Below the pieces are notes generated by a model that did no database searches, had not been told where the DNA came from, and was given only the letters and a program-made list of their open reading frames with translations. Positions 28,332 through 37,580 of a DNA stretch of 64,000 bases are shown here, one piece after another (position 1 is the first letter of the stretch; each line of letters starts with the position of its first letter). The stretch comes from Sediminitomix flava. GTDB taxonomy: Bacteria; Bacteroidota; Bacteroidia; Cytophagales; Flammeovirgaceae. Location: NCBI RefSeq assembly GCF_003149185.1, contig NZ_QGDO01000002.1, positions 372,001-436,000 on the forward strand, read 5' to 3'. The position numbers and the translations under genes are program-made.

Positions 28332-29447
28332 TTGAAACCTCTCTCAACCTATATAATACTATTACTCACTCTGATACTTTGCTCACAAACTCATCATATT
28401 TTCTCGCAAGATAAACAGATGAGACTAGGGGTAAACTATAACAAGAGTCTATTCTTTGTCTCTGACAGAAACGAGCATTTGAGTCAGAGTATACCTACTT
28501 CAATTGAATTAGCTTTTTTTTCAAAGTTTTCTGGAAACAAAGATTGGCATCATGATTACCACTTACCTGAGTGGGGAATCACTACAGGCTATTATGACTA
28601 TTATTCGGAGATTCTTGGGAGGATGTATAGTCTGTCCTTTACATTTAATCAGACATTGATTAATAGTAAAAAAGGGAAACTCACTTTGCCAATCCAATTT
28701 GGAGGCGTTTATAGCCCATCTCATTTTGACATTGATTCTAACCCTCTCAATAATGCAATCGGGAATACATTCTCTTTTCTCCTAGGATTAGCCATATCTT
28801 ACCAGTATCAAATTCACCCAAACTGGAGTCTAACTAGTAGCCTAAAACTACAACATTTCTCTAATGGTGCATTGGGAGTTCCTAATGATGGGATTAACTT
28901 ATTTTCTCCAACATTCGGTATTAACTATCACTTTAAAGATTACAAAGTGCCTCAAAAGGCAAACATCCCTTCTAGAAATCAACAAAAAAGAAAAATCTAT
29001 TTTGGAATATTGGGAGGTACAGGTCTCAAAGAGATACGTCCTTTTTGGGATAAAAAATACATGTTCTTTAACCTTACAACCTATTTAGAATATCAAATCG
29101 GAAAACTCTCCTCCCTCCAACTAGGTCTAGATGCTTTTTATAACCTTGGTGAAAAAGCAGATATAGAGCGTTTATGGACGACAAGAGCCTTAGAAGAGGA
29201 TATACCTGACTTTAAACAGATTGCTTTACTCATTGGGCATGAGTTAGCTGTGGGGAAAGTAGGACTTGTCACACAGATAGGATATTACTTATATAAACCT
29301 TTTGAGAATGATGATAAATTTTACCAAAGAGTTGGACTAAAATACTATTGGACTAAAAAACGAAAGATATTCTCTAGTCTGATCTTAAAAACACATGGAT
29401 TTGGGGCATCAGATGCCTTAGAATGGGGAATTGGTTATCGCTTTTGA
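28332..29447 (+). CDS. PagL-like (lipid A deacylase family) outer-membrane protein, TTG start
   Basis: A 371-residue beta-barrel protein. TTG 28332 is the start: an in-frame stop occurs 30 bp upstream, no ATG precedes residue 29, and only this start gives the signal peptide KPLSTYIILLLTLILCSQ. The motif LQHFSNGALGVPNDGIN (His175, Ser177, Asn178) matches the active-site pattern of PagL/acyloxyacyl-hydrolase-like barrels, which remove the 3-O acyl chain of lipid A. The C-terminus ends in ALEWGIGYRF, as in barrels. At 371 residues it is about twice the size of PagL, with an extra strand-rich C-terminal half (from about 225). Followed after 3 bp by the DUF2807-like gene. Confidence 0.75.
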   Translation: MKPLSTYIILLLTLILCSQTHHIFSQDKQMRLGVNYNKSLFFVSDRNEHLSQSIPTSIELAFFSKFSGNKDWHHDYHLPEWGITTGYYDYYSEILGRMYSLSFTFNQTLINSKKGKLTLPIQFGGVYSPSHFDIDSNPLNNAIGNTFSFLLGLAISYQYQIHPNWSLTSSLKLQHFSNGALGVPNDGINLFSPTFGINYHFKDYKVPQKANIPSRNQQKRKIYFGILGGTGLKEIRPFWDKKYMFFNLTTYLEYQIGKLSSLQLGLDAFYNLGEKADIERLWTTRALEEDIPDFKQIALLIGHELAVGKVGLVTQIGYYLYKPFENDDKFYQRVGLKYYWTKKRKIFSSLILKTHGFGASDALEWGIGYRF

Positions 29448-29450
29448 TAT

Positions 29451-30188
29451 ATGAAAAGAATTGTACCTAGTTTACTTATTTTCGTTTTCTGTTTTTCTTG
29501 TACCGAACAAAATTGTTTTGTTGAAAAAGGACAAAAGGTAAAAATTGAAATATCTGTTTCAGACTTTGACAGCTTACTTATAAGTGATCAAGTAGAGGTC
29601 ATTTTATCCTACAATGAAAACGGAAACCATGAATTAACACTTGAAAGCTATGAAGGCTACCTCCCAAGTATTACTCACACTCAAGAAGGAAGAACCTTAT
29701 CACTAGGTGACAATGGAATCTGTAATTGGACAAAAGATTTTCACAGACCAAAATTTAGAGTGAGTGTCCCGAACCTTAACTTTATTCATCACACAGGCTT
29801 TGGAAAACTAGAAACTGAAGGGGAATTACCATTTGAAAACCTTCATCTTTTTTTAGAAGATTGCTTTGCAGAGGTGAACCTAAGTCTTAATTCGGAAAAT
29901 CTAAGACTGGTCTCCAATAGTTACACTACATTAAATCTTGAAGGTAGATCAAACAACTTCAATATTTTCCATGCTTACAATTCAGGAGGACTTGAAGCAC
30001 GAAATTTTAGATGTCAAAAAATAGTAGTAAATCAACGTGGAAATGGAAGGATTCATTTATTCCCTATAACTGAGTTAGCAGGTTCTATCCGAAATACGGG
30101 AAATGTATACTACTACAATATTCCCGACAGTATGAATATCTCTGAATTGGATATTGGTAAATTTATAGATGCAACAGAGAATAATTAA
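29451..30188 (+). CDS. DUF2807/head-GIN-like lipoprotein
   Basis: A 245-residue lipoprotein with signal peptide and lipobox (CFSC, Cys about 17). The mature part is a right-handed beta-helix type repeat region (FDSLLISDQVEVILSY, LHLFLEDCFAEVNLSLN, LRLVSNSYTTLNLEGR, FNIFHAYNSGGLEARNF, IVVNQRGNGRIHLFP, GSIRNTGNVYYYNIP) typical of the putative auto-transporter adhesin, head GIN domain family. It is 3 bp after the PagL-like gene and must be co-transcribed. Role unknown; a surface or envelope-sensing part is plausible. Confidence 0.78.
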   Translation: MKRIVPSLLIFVFCFSCTEQNCFVEKGQKVKIEISVSDFDSLLISDQVEVILSYNENGNHELTLESYEGYLPSITHTQEGRTLSLGDNGICNWTKDFHRPKFRVSVPNLNFIHHTGFGKLETEGELPFENLHLFLEDCFAEVNLSLNSENLRLVSNSYTTLNLEGRSNNFNIFHAYNSGGLEARNFRCQKIVVNQRGNGRIHLFPITELAGSIRNTGNVYYYNIPDSMNISELDIGKFIDATENN

Positions 30189-30191
30189 AAT

Positions 30192-30227
30192 AAAAAAGCG
30201 ACTCCATTAAGAGGGAATCGCTTTTTT
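30192..30227. terminator. Bidirectional terminator
   Basis: Stem AAAAAAGCGA / TCGCTTTTTT with an interrupted inner stem, between the convergent lipoprotein and accA genes. Confidence 0.8.
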
Positions 30228-30246
30228 ATTCTCGAGCAGAATCAAA

Positions 30247-31215
30247 TTATTTACTTACTGGCTCTTGAAAAACACCCATGTTAGAGAATTTCTCAATACG
30301 TAAGTTGATTCGCTCGTGAGGGTTCAAAGCATTAAGCTTTTCGAACTCATCAAGAATTACTTCTTTTACTGTTTTCGCTGTAGTACGAGGGTCAGTATGA
30401 GCACCACCAAGAGGTTCATCTACAATTCTGTCCACTAAGCCAAAAGAAGTCATATCTTCTGCTGTTAGACGAAGTGCTTCTGCAGCTTGCTCTTTATACT
30501 CCCAGCTTCTCCATAAGATTGAAGAACATGATTCTGGAGAAATTACAGAATACCAAGTATTTTCCAACATCAATACTGAGTCTCCAATACCGATACCCAA
30601 AGCTCCACCTGATGCTCCTTCACCAATAATCACACAGATTACAGGTACTTTTAGCATGAACATTTCCTTCAAGTTACGAGCAATCGCTTCACCTTGTCCT
30701 CTTTCTTCTGCCTCTAATCCTGGAAATGCACCTGGAGTATCGATAAAAGTAATAATTGGCTTATTAAATTTTTCAGCCAATTTCATAAGACGAAGTGCTT
30801 TACGATAACCTTCTGGGTTAGCCATACCAAAGTTACGCATTTGGCGTTGCTTAGTATTACGTCCTTTTTGCTGTCCGATCATCATGAATGTTTGGCCGTT
30901 GATGGTACCGAAACCACCTACCATTGCTTTGTCGTCAGCAAAATTACGATCACCGTGAAGTTCGATGAAATCGTCTGTAATTTCGTAAATATAGTCTAGG
31001 GTATATGGTCGATCAGCGTGTCTTGAAAGTTGTACTCGTTGCCATCTAGTCAAGTTCTCAAAAGTACTTACTTTGAGGTCTTGAATTCTCTTTTCTAGCT
31101 CGACTACGGCTTCTGAGACATCTACATTATTTCTACTCGCCAGTTCTTTCATATCTTGAAGTTTATCTTCAAGTTCATTGATCGGTTTTTCGAAATCCAA
31201 GAGTGAATTATCCAT
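30247..31215 (-). CDS. accA: Acetyl-CoA carboxylase carboxyltransferase subunit alpha
   Basis: A 322-residue subunit of the enzyme that transfers the carboxyl group from biotin carrier to acetyl-CoA, the first step of fatty-acid synthesis. Family signatures include the N-terminal coiled segment ([17 protein letters not shown]), [67 protein letters not shown] and [16 protein letters not shown]. The partner accD is not in the window. Length is normal. Confidence 0.97.
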   Translation of the reverse strand: MDNSLLDFEKPINELEDKLQDMKELASRNNVDVSEAVVELEKRIQDLKVSTFENLTRWQRVQLSRHADRPYTLDYIYEITDDFIELHGDRNFADDKAMVGGFGTINGQTFMMIGQQKGRNTKQRQMRNFGMANPEGYRKALRLMKLAEKFNKPIITFIDTPGAFPGLEAEERGQGEAIARNLKEMFMLKVPVICVIIGEGASGGALGIGIGDSVLMLENTWYSVISPESCSSILWRSWEYKEQAAEALRLTAEDMTSFGLVDRIVDEPLGGAHTDPRTTAKTVKEVILDEFEKLNALNPHERINLRIEKFSNMGVFQEPVSK

Positions 31216-31325
31216 AAGGTAAATGTTTTCCGAATTTTAAAATCTCAAGCCAAATACTTTAAAGCTAGAGATGCTAATTACATTTTCTAGTGTTGTCGAT
31301 TTCTACACTGTAGAAATTTTACAAA

Positions 31326-31333
31326 CAAACATA
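31326..31333 (-). promoter_or_regulatory. -7 promoter box for accA
   Basis: TATGTTTG on the minus strand fits TAnnTTTG, 111 bp upstream of the accA start. No matching -33 element. The remainder of 31216-31490 shows nothing else. Confidence 0.4.
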
Positions 31334-31488
31334 AAAAAAATTATAAGAATATAATCTTAAAACCTAAAAATAAACGCTAGGAATGTAAATCACAACAGAT
31401 ACAATCCAGAACTACCTTCGAATTCAAAAACAACAAATAACAGTAATAAAGTTTGATCTGAAGGTTATATTCTGAAGTTATAGGTTTG

Positions 31489-31525
31489 AAAAAAGCCATT
31501 CTTTGTGTTTTACAAAGAATGGCTT
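31489..31525 (-). terminator. Terminator after the Na/Pi transporter gene
   Basis: A perfect 14-bp stem AAGCCATTCTTTGT / ACAAAGAATGGCTT with a 5-nt loop and a run of six T on the minus strand. Confidence 0.88.
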
Positions 31526-31545
31526 CCATATTATTTCATCAGAAA

Positions 31546-33324
31546 TTAGTCATTTTCCTTGCTATGATCCAATGATTCAGAAACAGAGTGAATATGGTCT
31601 CCAACTCGTTCTATTACTGAAATCAAATCATTATAAGCTAAAGAAACTGGAATAGAATACTTATCTGCTTGATCTAAATACTCTGTTCTTAACTGTCTTC
31701 TGTATTTATTAATTGCTAGCTCAGCCTGATTTGCTGCTTCATAATCAACATTACTGTCTGATGCTTGCAAGTTTTTCTTCATAATTTGGAAAGCATTTTT
31801 CTCAAGTTCCAAATACTTGATCATGCTTTGTTTTTGCATATCAGAAAGATAGATTTTTTCTTCGTATTTACGCTCCATAATAATGGTAACACTCTTATAG
31901 ATATCACCAATACGTTCAAAATCATGAGCAATACTCAACAAACTTCTGATCATATTTGAAGAATGTTTAGTGATAGCCTCGTTTTGAGAAACTTTTGCCA
32001 AATAAGAAACCAACTCGACTTCCATTTGGTCTGTCACATCTTCAATCTTACGAATCTTGCTAATAAGCCTCTTTCTTGTTTTAGACTCCGTTTCGTCTGT
32101 TTCAAGCAACTGAAGTACTAAATCATTTACACCCGATACAATATCTCCAAAACGAATAATTTCTTTTTTCGCTTGAATCAGAGATGCTTCAGCTCCAAGA
32201 ATTTCATGAGGATTAATATACTCCAAGTGGAAATCCATTTCTTCCTCTTCTGCAGGAATCATTTGCTCTACAAGTTTCTGAATAAAAGGAATAAACCCGA
32301 TCATAATGATCACATTCAGGATATTGAAACTTGTATGGAAAATTGAAAGAGCCATAGGTACTGGAGAAATCTTTTCTCCATTATCATCTACCATCCAATC
32401 TGATACTGCTGCAAATGGAGTACCCATGTCTGTATAATTAATCATATACCAATCAATTCCTTTTAGGAAGAACTGGAATACAAGTAACATCCAAACTACA
32501 CCAAAGAGGTTGAAAATCATGTGTGCCCTAGCTGCACGTTTAGCGTGAAAGTTTGCTACAGTGGCAGCCAAGTTTGCAGTAATAGTTGTTCCAATATTTT
32601 CACCAAGAACCATTGCTGCTGCAATTTCGAATGGAATTAGTCCTTGGTTACAAAGTACAAGTGTCAATGCCATTGCGGCACTAGAAGATTGTACAACTAC
32701 AGTAACAATTGTACCGATTATAACGAAGATAATAGGAGAATACCAGTGACCAGTGAAGTCTGATAAGAACGATAATTGATCGGCTGAAAGTGTTGGGACT
32801 GCATTTTTAAGTGCATCAAGCCCTAAGAACAAGAAAGCAAAACCGATGAGAACATCTGCCCAGTCTTTCAGTTTCTTACTGTTTGAGAACATCATTGGGA
32901 ATGCAATTGCGATAATAGGCAATGCCATTTGAGACATTTTTACTTTAAAACCTAAAATCGAGATCACCCATGCAGTTACGGTTGTACCTACATTTGCCCC
33001 CATAATTACCCCTATCGATTGTTTAAGGGTTAAAAGACCTGCATTTACAAAACTTACTACCATCACGGTAGTAGCTGAAGATGATTGTACAATAGCGGTG
33101 ATGAGGAAACCTGTCATTACACCCATAAAGCGGTTACTGGTCATTGCACCCAAAATTTGACGCATACGATCTCCAGCAACTTTTTGTATACCATCACTCA
33201 TCATTTTCATACCGAAAATGAAGAATCCCAATGCCCCGATCAAGTTTAGAAAACCTCCGAGATACCCTGTAAAACTCGTAGATGACTCGCCCATTACAGC
33301 GAGCAAAATAGTATTCAGTTCCAT
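31546..33324 (-). CDS. Na/Pi cotransporter with PhoU-like C-terminal domain
   Basis: A 592-residue inner-membrane protein. The N-terminal two thirds (about 15-355) hold two inverted Na/Pi-cotransporter repeats with the QSSSATT motif (TAIVQSSSATTVMVVSFVNAGLL and VVVQSSSAAMALTLVLCNQGLIP) and several membrane helices (LGFFIFGMKMMSDG, ADVLIGFAFLFLGLDAL). The C-terminal part (about 385-580) is a PhoU-like helical domain with paired RSLLSIAHDFERIGDI and SVIERVGDHIHSVSESL. Family members export or import phosphate with sodium. Single gene with its own terminator. Confidence 0.94.
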   Translation of the reverse strand: MELNTILLAVMGESSTSFTGYLGGFLNLIGALGFFIFGMKMMSDGIQKVAGDRMRQILGAMTSNRFMGVMTGFLITAIVQSSSATTVMVVSFVNAGLLTLKQSIGVIMGANVGTTVTAWVISILGFKVKMSQMALPIIAIAFPMMFSNSKKLKDWADVLIGFAFLFLGLDALKNAVPTLSADQLSFLSDFTGHWYSPIIFVIIGTIVTVVVQSSSAAMALTLVLCNQGLIPFEIAAAMVLGENIGTTITANLAATVANFHAKRAARAHMIFNLFGVVWMLLVFQFFLKGIDWYMINYTDMGTPFAAVSDWMVDDNGEKISPVPMALSIFHTSFNILNVIIMIGFIPFIQKLVEQMIPAEEEEMDFHLEYINPHEILGAEASLIQAKKEIIRFGDIVSGVNDLVLQLLETDETESKTRKRLISKIRKIEDVTDQMEVELVSYLAKVSQNEAITKHSSNMIRSLLSIAHDFERIGDIYKSVTIIMERKYEEKIYLSDMQKQSMIKYLELEKNAFQIMKKNLQASDSNVDYEAANQAELAINKYRRQLRTEYLDQADKYSIPVSLAYNDLISVIERVGDHIHSVSESLDHSKEND

Positions 33325-33487
33325 TATCTTATAGAATCTATTGTGTTATGCCAAGCCTTAAAGAAATGTATTTTAGTATTAGTTTAAGTGTCCTAGACTT
33401 GAAACAGTCAGCAAAGTAAAAAAAAATATCCATTACGGAGAAAATACAATAGAATCTTAAATAACTTTAAAAAGTGTCCCGGATACG

Positions 33488-34390
33488 TTAAAAGAACAAT
33501 TGATCTGCTAATCTAAATGTATTAGAGTGAGCTTCAATAATATGCGCTAACTGTTGAGAATATCCGCCCCCCATACTGACACATACAGGAACTAAATTTA
33601 TTAAGCAATATTTGAATACTAGTCGATCTCTTTCTTTACAACCGTTAAGACTAAGACCTAATCTTCCTAGTTTATCCGAATAGATTACATCCACTCCAGA
33701 TTGATAAAAAACGAGTTGTGGTTTTACCTTATCAAACAACTTTGGAAGAGCATCTGAAAGAATTTGAAGATAGGCTTCATCTTCTATTCCATCTGGTAAA
33801 CCAATATCCCAATCCGAATTTTCTTTTTGCATTGGATAGTTCTTTGCCCCATGCATACTGAAGGTAAAAACTCTACTCTCATTTTGAAAAATTTCAGCGG
33901 TTCCATTTCCTTGATGAACATCAAGGTCAATGACTAAAATACGTTCTAATTTTTCATAATTGAGCATATAATTTGCCGCCATCCCAATATCATTGAGCAA
34001 GCAAAATCCCTCCCCCTTATTTGTAAAACTATGATGTGTACCTCCTGCAATATTCAATGAAACACCATATTCCATCGCATATTTAGCACAATCTATCGTT
34101 CCTTGGTTTATCACTTTTTCTCTATAAACCAAATCTTCTGTCAAAGGAAAACCTAGCCTTCTTACCTCTCCTTTTTCTAATAATATATTTGAAAGTCTAT
34201 ACCAATAGTCTTCATCGTGAGTATCAAGAATATACTTTTCATCTACAGGTTTAGGTTCAAAAAGATTATCTTTTGTAATCGTTCCCTCATACAAAAGCTG
34301 TTCAACTAACAGATTGTACTTGACCATCGGAAATCGATGTCCTTCAGGTAAATCATGAGCGTATACATCTGAGTATGCAATCTTCAACAT
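33488..34390 (-). CDS. Histone-deacetylase-family (AcuC/HdaH-like) hydrolase
   Basis: A 300-residue zinc-dependent deacetylase of the arginase/deacetylase fold. Key elements are the His pair and Gly-rich loop in GGTHHSFTNKGEGFCLLNDIG (about 117-137), the zinc ligands in VIDLDVHQGNGTAEIF (Asp, His) and the later aspartate in YQSGVDVIYSDKLG. Bacterial relatives deacetylate proteins, polyamines or acetoin-related substrates; the substrate here cannot be told. It starts 15 bp after the CoA-binding protein gene on the same strand, so the pair is likely one operon, a link between acyl-CoA/acetyl metabolism and deacetylation being attractive but unproven. Confidence 0.9.
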   Translation of the reverse strand: MLKIAYSDVYAHDLPEGHRFPMVKYNLLVEQLLYEGTITKDNLFEPKPVDEKYILDTHDEDYWYRLSNILLEKGEVRRLGFPLTEDLVYREKVINQGTIDCAKYAMEYGVSLNIAGGTHHSFTNKGEGFCLLNDIGMAANYMLNYEKLERILVIDLDVHQGNGTAEIFQNESRVFTFSMHGAKNYPMQKENSDWDIGLPDGIEDEAYLQILSDALPKLFDKVKPQLVFYQSGVDVIYSDKLGRLGLSLNGCKERDRLVFKYCLINLVPVCVSMGGGYSQQLAHIIEAHSNTFRLADQLFF

Positions 34391-34405
34391 ATCCTTCCAA
34401 CACTT

Positions 34406-34762
34406 TTAATATATACCAATAGACAACATTACGAGTGTACACCCTTCAACTACTTCAATCCCTTTTTCTTCAGCCATTTCCATTAACTCAGGGTTTTCTG
34501 TACCTGGGTTAAATACAATTCTTTTAGGTTTACTATCTAAAATATATTCATACCATTCCTCTTGATGCTTAGGGCCAATATACATCGTTATCGTATCAAT
34601 ATCTGATTGAGGTCGTTTATCATTAATAATATCCTGCCCCACTAATTCACCTTGTTTTACACCTACAGGTACAATTTCATGACCATGAGAAGTCAACTCA
34701 TGTGCAGCTAAATAGGCATACCTCTTTGGGTTTGGTGTTGCTCCTAGAATTAAAGTCTTCAT
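34406..34762 (-). CDS. Small CoA-binding (Rossmann) protein, YccU-like
   Basis: A 118-residue single-domain protein with the CoA-binding Rossmann fold: LILGATPNPKRYAYLAAHEL (about 4-23), GHEIVPVG, a middle TITMYIGPKHQEEWYEYIL and the C-terminal RIVFNPGTENPEL plus VVEGCTLVML. Matches the stand-alone CoA-binding family also found in succinyl-CoA synthetase alpha. Role unclear. First gene of a probable two-gene unit with the deacetylase. Confidence 0.88.
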   Translation of the reverse strand: MKTLILGATPNPKRYAYLAAHELTSHGHEIVPVGVKQGELVGQDIINDKRPQSDIDTITMYIGPKHQEEWYEYILDSKPKRIVFNPGTENPELMEMAEEKGIEVVEGCTLVMLSIGIY

Positions 34763-34901
34763 CTAATTTTCTAAATACTATTTATCTACTTTTATTTTAA
34801 CTATGAAAGTCTAATATAGTTTTTATACAAATAGATATAAATTTTAATATCAAACATTTAATTGTATATTAAACCTCAATTACAAAACTCATTACAGACT
34901 T

Positions 34902-35771
34902 ATGAATACAGTATTAATCACAGGAACATCTAGTGGGTTTGGTTATTTAACCACATTAGAACTTTTACAGTCAGGAGCTACAGTTTATGCTTCTATGCGA
35001 GAACTTGAAAAAAAAAACAAAGAGAAGGCTAAAAAGCTAGAACAAGTTGCTCAATCATTAAATGGTGTTCTATATCTGATAGATATGGATGTAACAGATG
35101 AAAAATCTATCAGGAATGTAAAATCTAAAATTGAAGAAAATGGACATACAATTGATGTGCTCATAAATAATGCAGGTCTAGGTTGTAAAGGAATCATGGA
35201 ATCTTTCACTACCCAACAACACAAAAATATCTTTGAGGTAAATTACTTCGGAGTCATCAATGTAACCAATGTATTCTTACCCCACCTAAGAAGCAACAAA
35301 GGACGAATAATCAATATCAGTAGCTTATCAGGTCGAATCTCAGGAGCATTCAACGGGCCATATGCCGCTAGTAAATTTGCCCTTGAAGCTTATACTACAT
35401 CATTAAGAGCTGAATTAATTCCACTTGGCTTGCAGGTCGGAGTAGTTGAACCTGGTATTTTTAATACAGAAATGCAACAGAAATTCCAAACAGGTTCGAA
35501 TGAAGCTGTTCTAGAAAGCTATGGCCCTGTAGTGGAATTCATGAAAGCACAAGATGCAGCTTTCGCTCAAATGATGATGGCAGGAATACCTGGACCAGAA
35601 ATGGTTTCACAAACAATTGGACAATTAGTTTCTGCTGAAGTTCTACCTCAAAGAACTGTAGTAGACTATTTGGTTAAAGACTTTGTTGAAAAATTGAATA
35701 AAGCTGAAGATGATGTAAATCTCGAAATTCAGCAATTCTTACAAAGCCTTGCAACTCAGCAAGAGGCTTAA
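34902..35771 (+). CDS. Short-chain dehydrogenase/reductase
   Basis: A 289-residue classical SDR. The NAD(P)-binding motif is TGTSSGFGYLT (about 7-17), followed by DMDVTDEKS, the NNAGLG motif (about 88), the catalytic Ser in INISSLSGRISG and the YxxxK pair in GPYAASKFALEA (about 155-166). The length and the extra C-terminal segment (about 200-289) are normal for extended members acting on short aldehydes or ketones. Substrate unknown. A terminator follows. Confidence 0.92.
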   Translation: MNTVLITGTSSGFGYLTTLELLQSGATVYASMRELEKKNKEKAKKLEQVAQSLNGVLYLIDMDVTDEKSIRNVKSKIEENGHTIDVLINNAGLGCKGIMESFTTQQHKNIFEVNYFGVINVTNVFLPHLRSNKGRIINISSLSGRISGAFNGPYAASKFALEAYTTSLRAELIPLGLQVGVVEPGIFNTEMQQKFQTGSNEAVLESYGPVVEFMKAQDAAFAQMMMAGIPGPEMVSQTIGQLVSAEVLPQRTVVDYLVKDFVEKLNKAEDDVNLEIQQFLQSLATQQEA

Positions 35772-35798
35772 TTCCATTTTTGCTCTGATTTAATAAAG

Positions 35799-35828
35799 AA
35801 AGCTATTGGTAATCCAATAGCTTTTTTA
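35799..35828 (+). terminator. Terminator after the SDR gene
   Basis: A perfect 11-bp stem AAAGCTATTGG / CCAATAGCTTT with a 4-nt loop and a T run. Confidence 0.85.
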
Positions 35829-35858
35829 TTTACTTTATTTCTGTAAATCTTCAATGTT

Positions 35859-36326
35859 ATGAATAAGGAAATCGAAAGAAAGTTTTTGGTAAAAGACGAC
35901 AGCTGGAAAAACCTAGGTGAAGCAGTACACTACAAACAGGGATATTTATCTAATGATCCTGAGAGAACCGTTCGTGTACGAATAGCTGGTGAAAAAGGCT
36001 TTTTAACTGTAAAAGGAAAATCTACAAATGATGGACTTACCCGACTAGAATGGGAAAAAGAATTATCTGTTGAAGAAATTTCGCCTCTTTTTTCATTATG
36101 CCTTCCTGGAATTATAGAAAAGAACCGAACAAAAATACAGATAGGTAGTCATACTTTTGAAGTCGATGAATTTTTCGGGCAAAATGATGGCTTGATTTTA
36201 GCTGAGGTAGAACTTCGATCTGAGTCAGAGAGTTTCGAAATTCCTGACTGGCTTGGTGAAGAAGTTACAGGAGACAAAAGGTATTACAATTCATACTTAG
36301 CTCAACATCCATTTTCGACTTGGTAA
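35859..36326 (+). CDS. CYTH-domain triphosphatase-like protein
   Basis: A 155-residue protein that is a complete CYTH domain. The starting motif EIERKFLV, the alternating basic and acidic strand motifs RTVRVRI, FLTVKGKS, RLEWEKEL, KNRTKI, FEVDEFFG and LAEVELRSESE line the tunnel typical of triphosphate tunnel enzymes. Bacterial members cleave inorganic triphosphate or thiamine triphosphate. It is followed after 34 bp by an MFS transporter gene and could be co-transcribed. Confidence 0.9.
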   Translation: MNKEIERKFLVKDDSWKNLGEAVHYKQGYLSNDPERTVRVRIAGEKGFLTVKGKSTNDGLTRLEWEKELSVEEISPLFSLCLPGIIEKNRTKIQIGSHTFEVDEFFGQNDGLILAEVELRSESESFEIPDWLGEEVTGDKRYYNSYLAQHPFSTW

Positions 36327-36360
36327 GCTAGGTATTCAATCAATTGAAGAAAAGTACTTT

Positions 36361-37575
36361 ATGATAGGAGAATTGAAAAAAGAGGATATATATACACTAC
36401 CATTTTGGTTGTTATGCTTAAGTACATTTCTTTTTTTTACGAGCTTTAATATGATTATTCCAGAACTTCCTGCTTATCTAGATACAATGAATGGCGGGGA
36501 GTATAAAGGTTTGATCATAGCACTTTTTACCCTTATGGCAGGTATTTCTAGGCCTTTCAGTGGAAAGCTTTCAGATACGATTGGAAGAGTTCCTGTTATG
36601 GTTTTTGGGGTATTTGTCAGTGCTTTTTGCGCTTTACTTTATCCCCTTGCCTCCAGTGTATTTTTTCTATTGCTACTAAGATTTATTCACGGATTCTCAA
36701 CAGGCTTTAAACCAACTGGTACCTCCGCTTTTTTAGCAGATATTATTCCTGCTGACAGACGAGGTGAAGCGATGGGACTTTTCGGGTTCTTCAGTAGTTT
36801 AGGAATGGGTGTCGGGCCTGCCATTAGTACTCCAATCAAAGAACTTTACAGCTTAGATATTCTTTTCTATTCTTCATCTGTTTTATCCTTACTTTCTGTA
36901 GTTATCCTTTTTGGATTAGAGGAAACCTTAAAAGAAAAAGAACCTTTCAGATGGGGTTTATTAAAAATAAAATCGGATGAAATTGTTGAAGTGAAAGCTT
37001 TACCTCCTGCTCTAGTAATGATACTTATCACGCTAGGTTCAGGGGTAGTCTTCACGCTCATACCAGACTTCAGCGTTCATCTTGGTGAAAGTAATAAAGG
37101 GATGTTTTATGCCTATTACACAGGAGCAACAGTTATTGTGAGATTACTTTTAGGAAAAGCATCCGATATTTATGGACGAGTTCCTATTATGCTAATTTCA
37201 GTTATTATTCTATCAATATCAATGTTCGTGATAGGTTCAGCAACCACTGCATTCTACTTCTATTTTGGTGCAATCCTATTTGGTTTGGGCTTTGGGCTTG
37301 GTTCACCTACAATCATTGCTTGGACAATAGATGTAAGTAATCCGAAATACAAAAGTAGGGCTTTAGCTACCATGTATTTAGCACTTGAAATTGGAATAGG
37401 TATGGGTGCATTTGGTTCTGGTTGGATTTATAAAAATGACATCAACTTCCTTTCTACATCTTTCTACATCGCAGGATTTGCCAACATTGCTGCAATATTC
37501 TACCTAATGTACGAAGGACGCAGAATTAAGAAGAACCAACCTAAAAATAGCTATGTATTTATAAAAGGAAATTAG
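36361..37575 (+). CDS. MFS transporter
   Basis: A 404-residue, 12-helix transporter. The loop 2-3 signature is FSGKLSDTIGRVPVM (about 72-86) and the equivalent in the second half is LGKASDIYGRVPIM (about 262-275). Membrane spans are evident from LPFWLLCLSTFLFFTSF onwards. The family is consistent with a drug or sugar efflux/uptake MFS; substrate unknown. It ends 5 bp before the convergent barrel gene, so the two 3' ends nearly touch with no visible terminator. Confidence 0.9.
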   Translation: MIGELKKEDIYTLPFWLLCLSTFLFFTSFNMIIPELPAYLDTMNGGEYKGLIIALFTLMAGISRPFSGKLSDTIGRVPVMVFGVFVSAFCALLYPLASSVFFLLLLRFIHGFSTGFKPTGTSAFLADIIPADRRGEAMGLFGFFSSLGMGVGPAISTPIKELYSLDILFYSSSVLSLLSVVILFGLEETLKEKEPFRWGLLKIKSDEIVEVKALPPALVMILITLGSGVVFTLIPDFSVHLGESNKGMFYAYYTGATVIVRLLLGKASDIYGRVPIMLISVIILSISMFVIGSATTAFYFYFGAILFGLGFGLGSPTIIAWTIDVSNPKYKSRALATMYLALEIGIGMGAFGSGWIYKNDINFLSTSFYIAGFANIAAIFYLMYEGRRIKKNQPKNSYVFIKGN

Positions 37576-37580
37576 CACAA

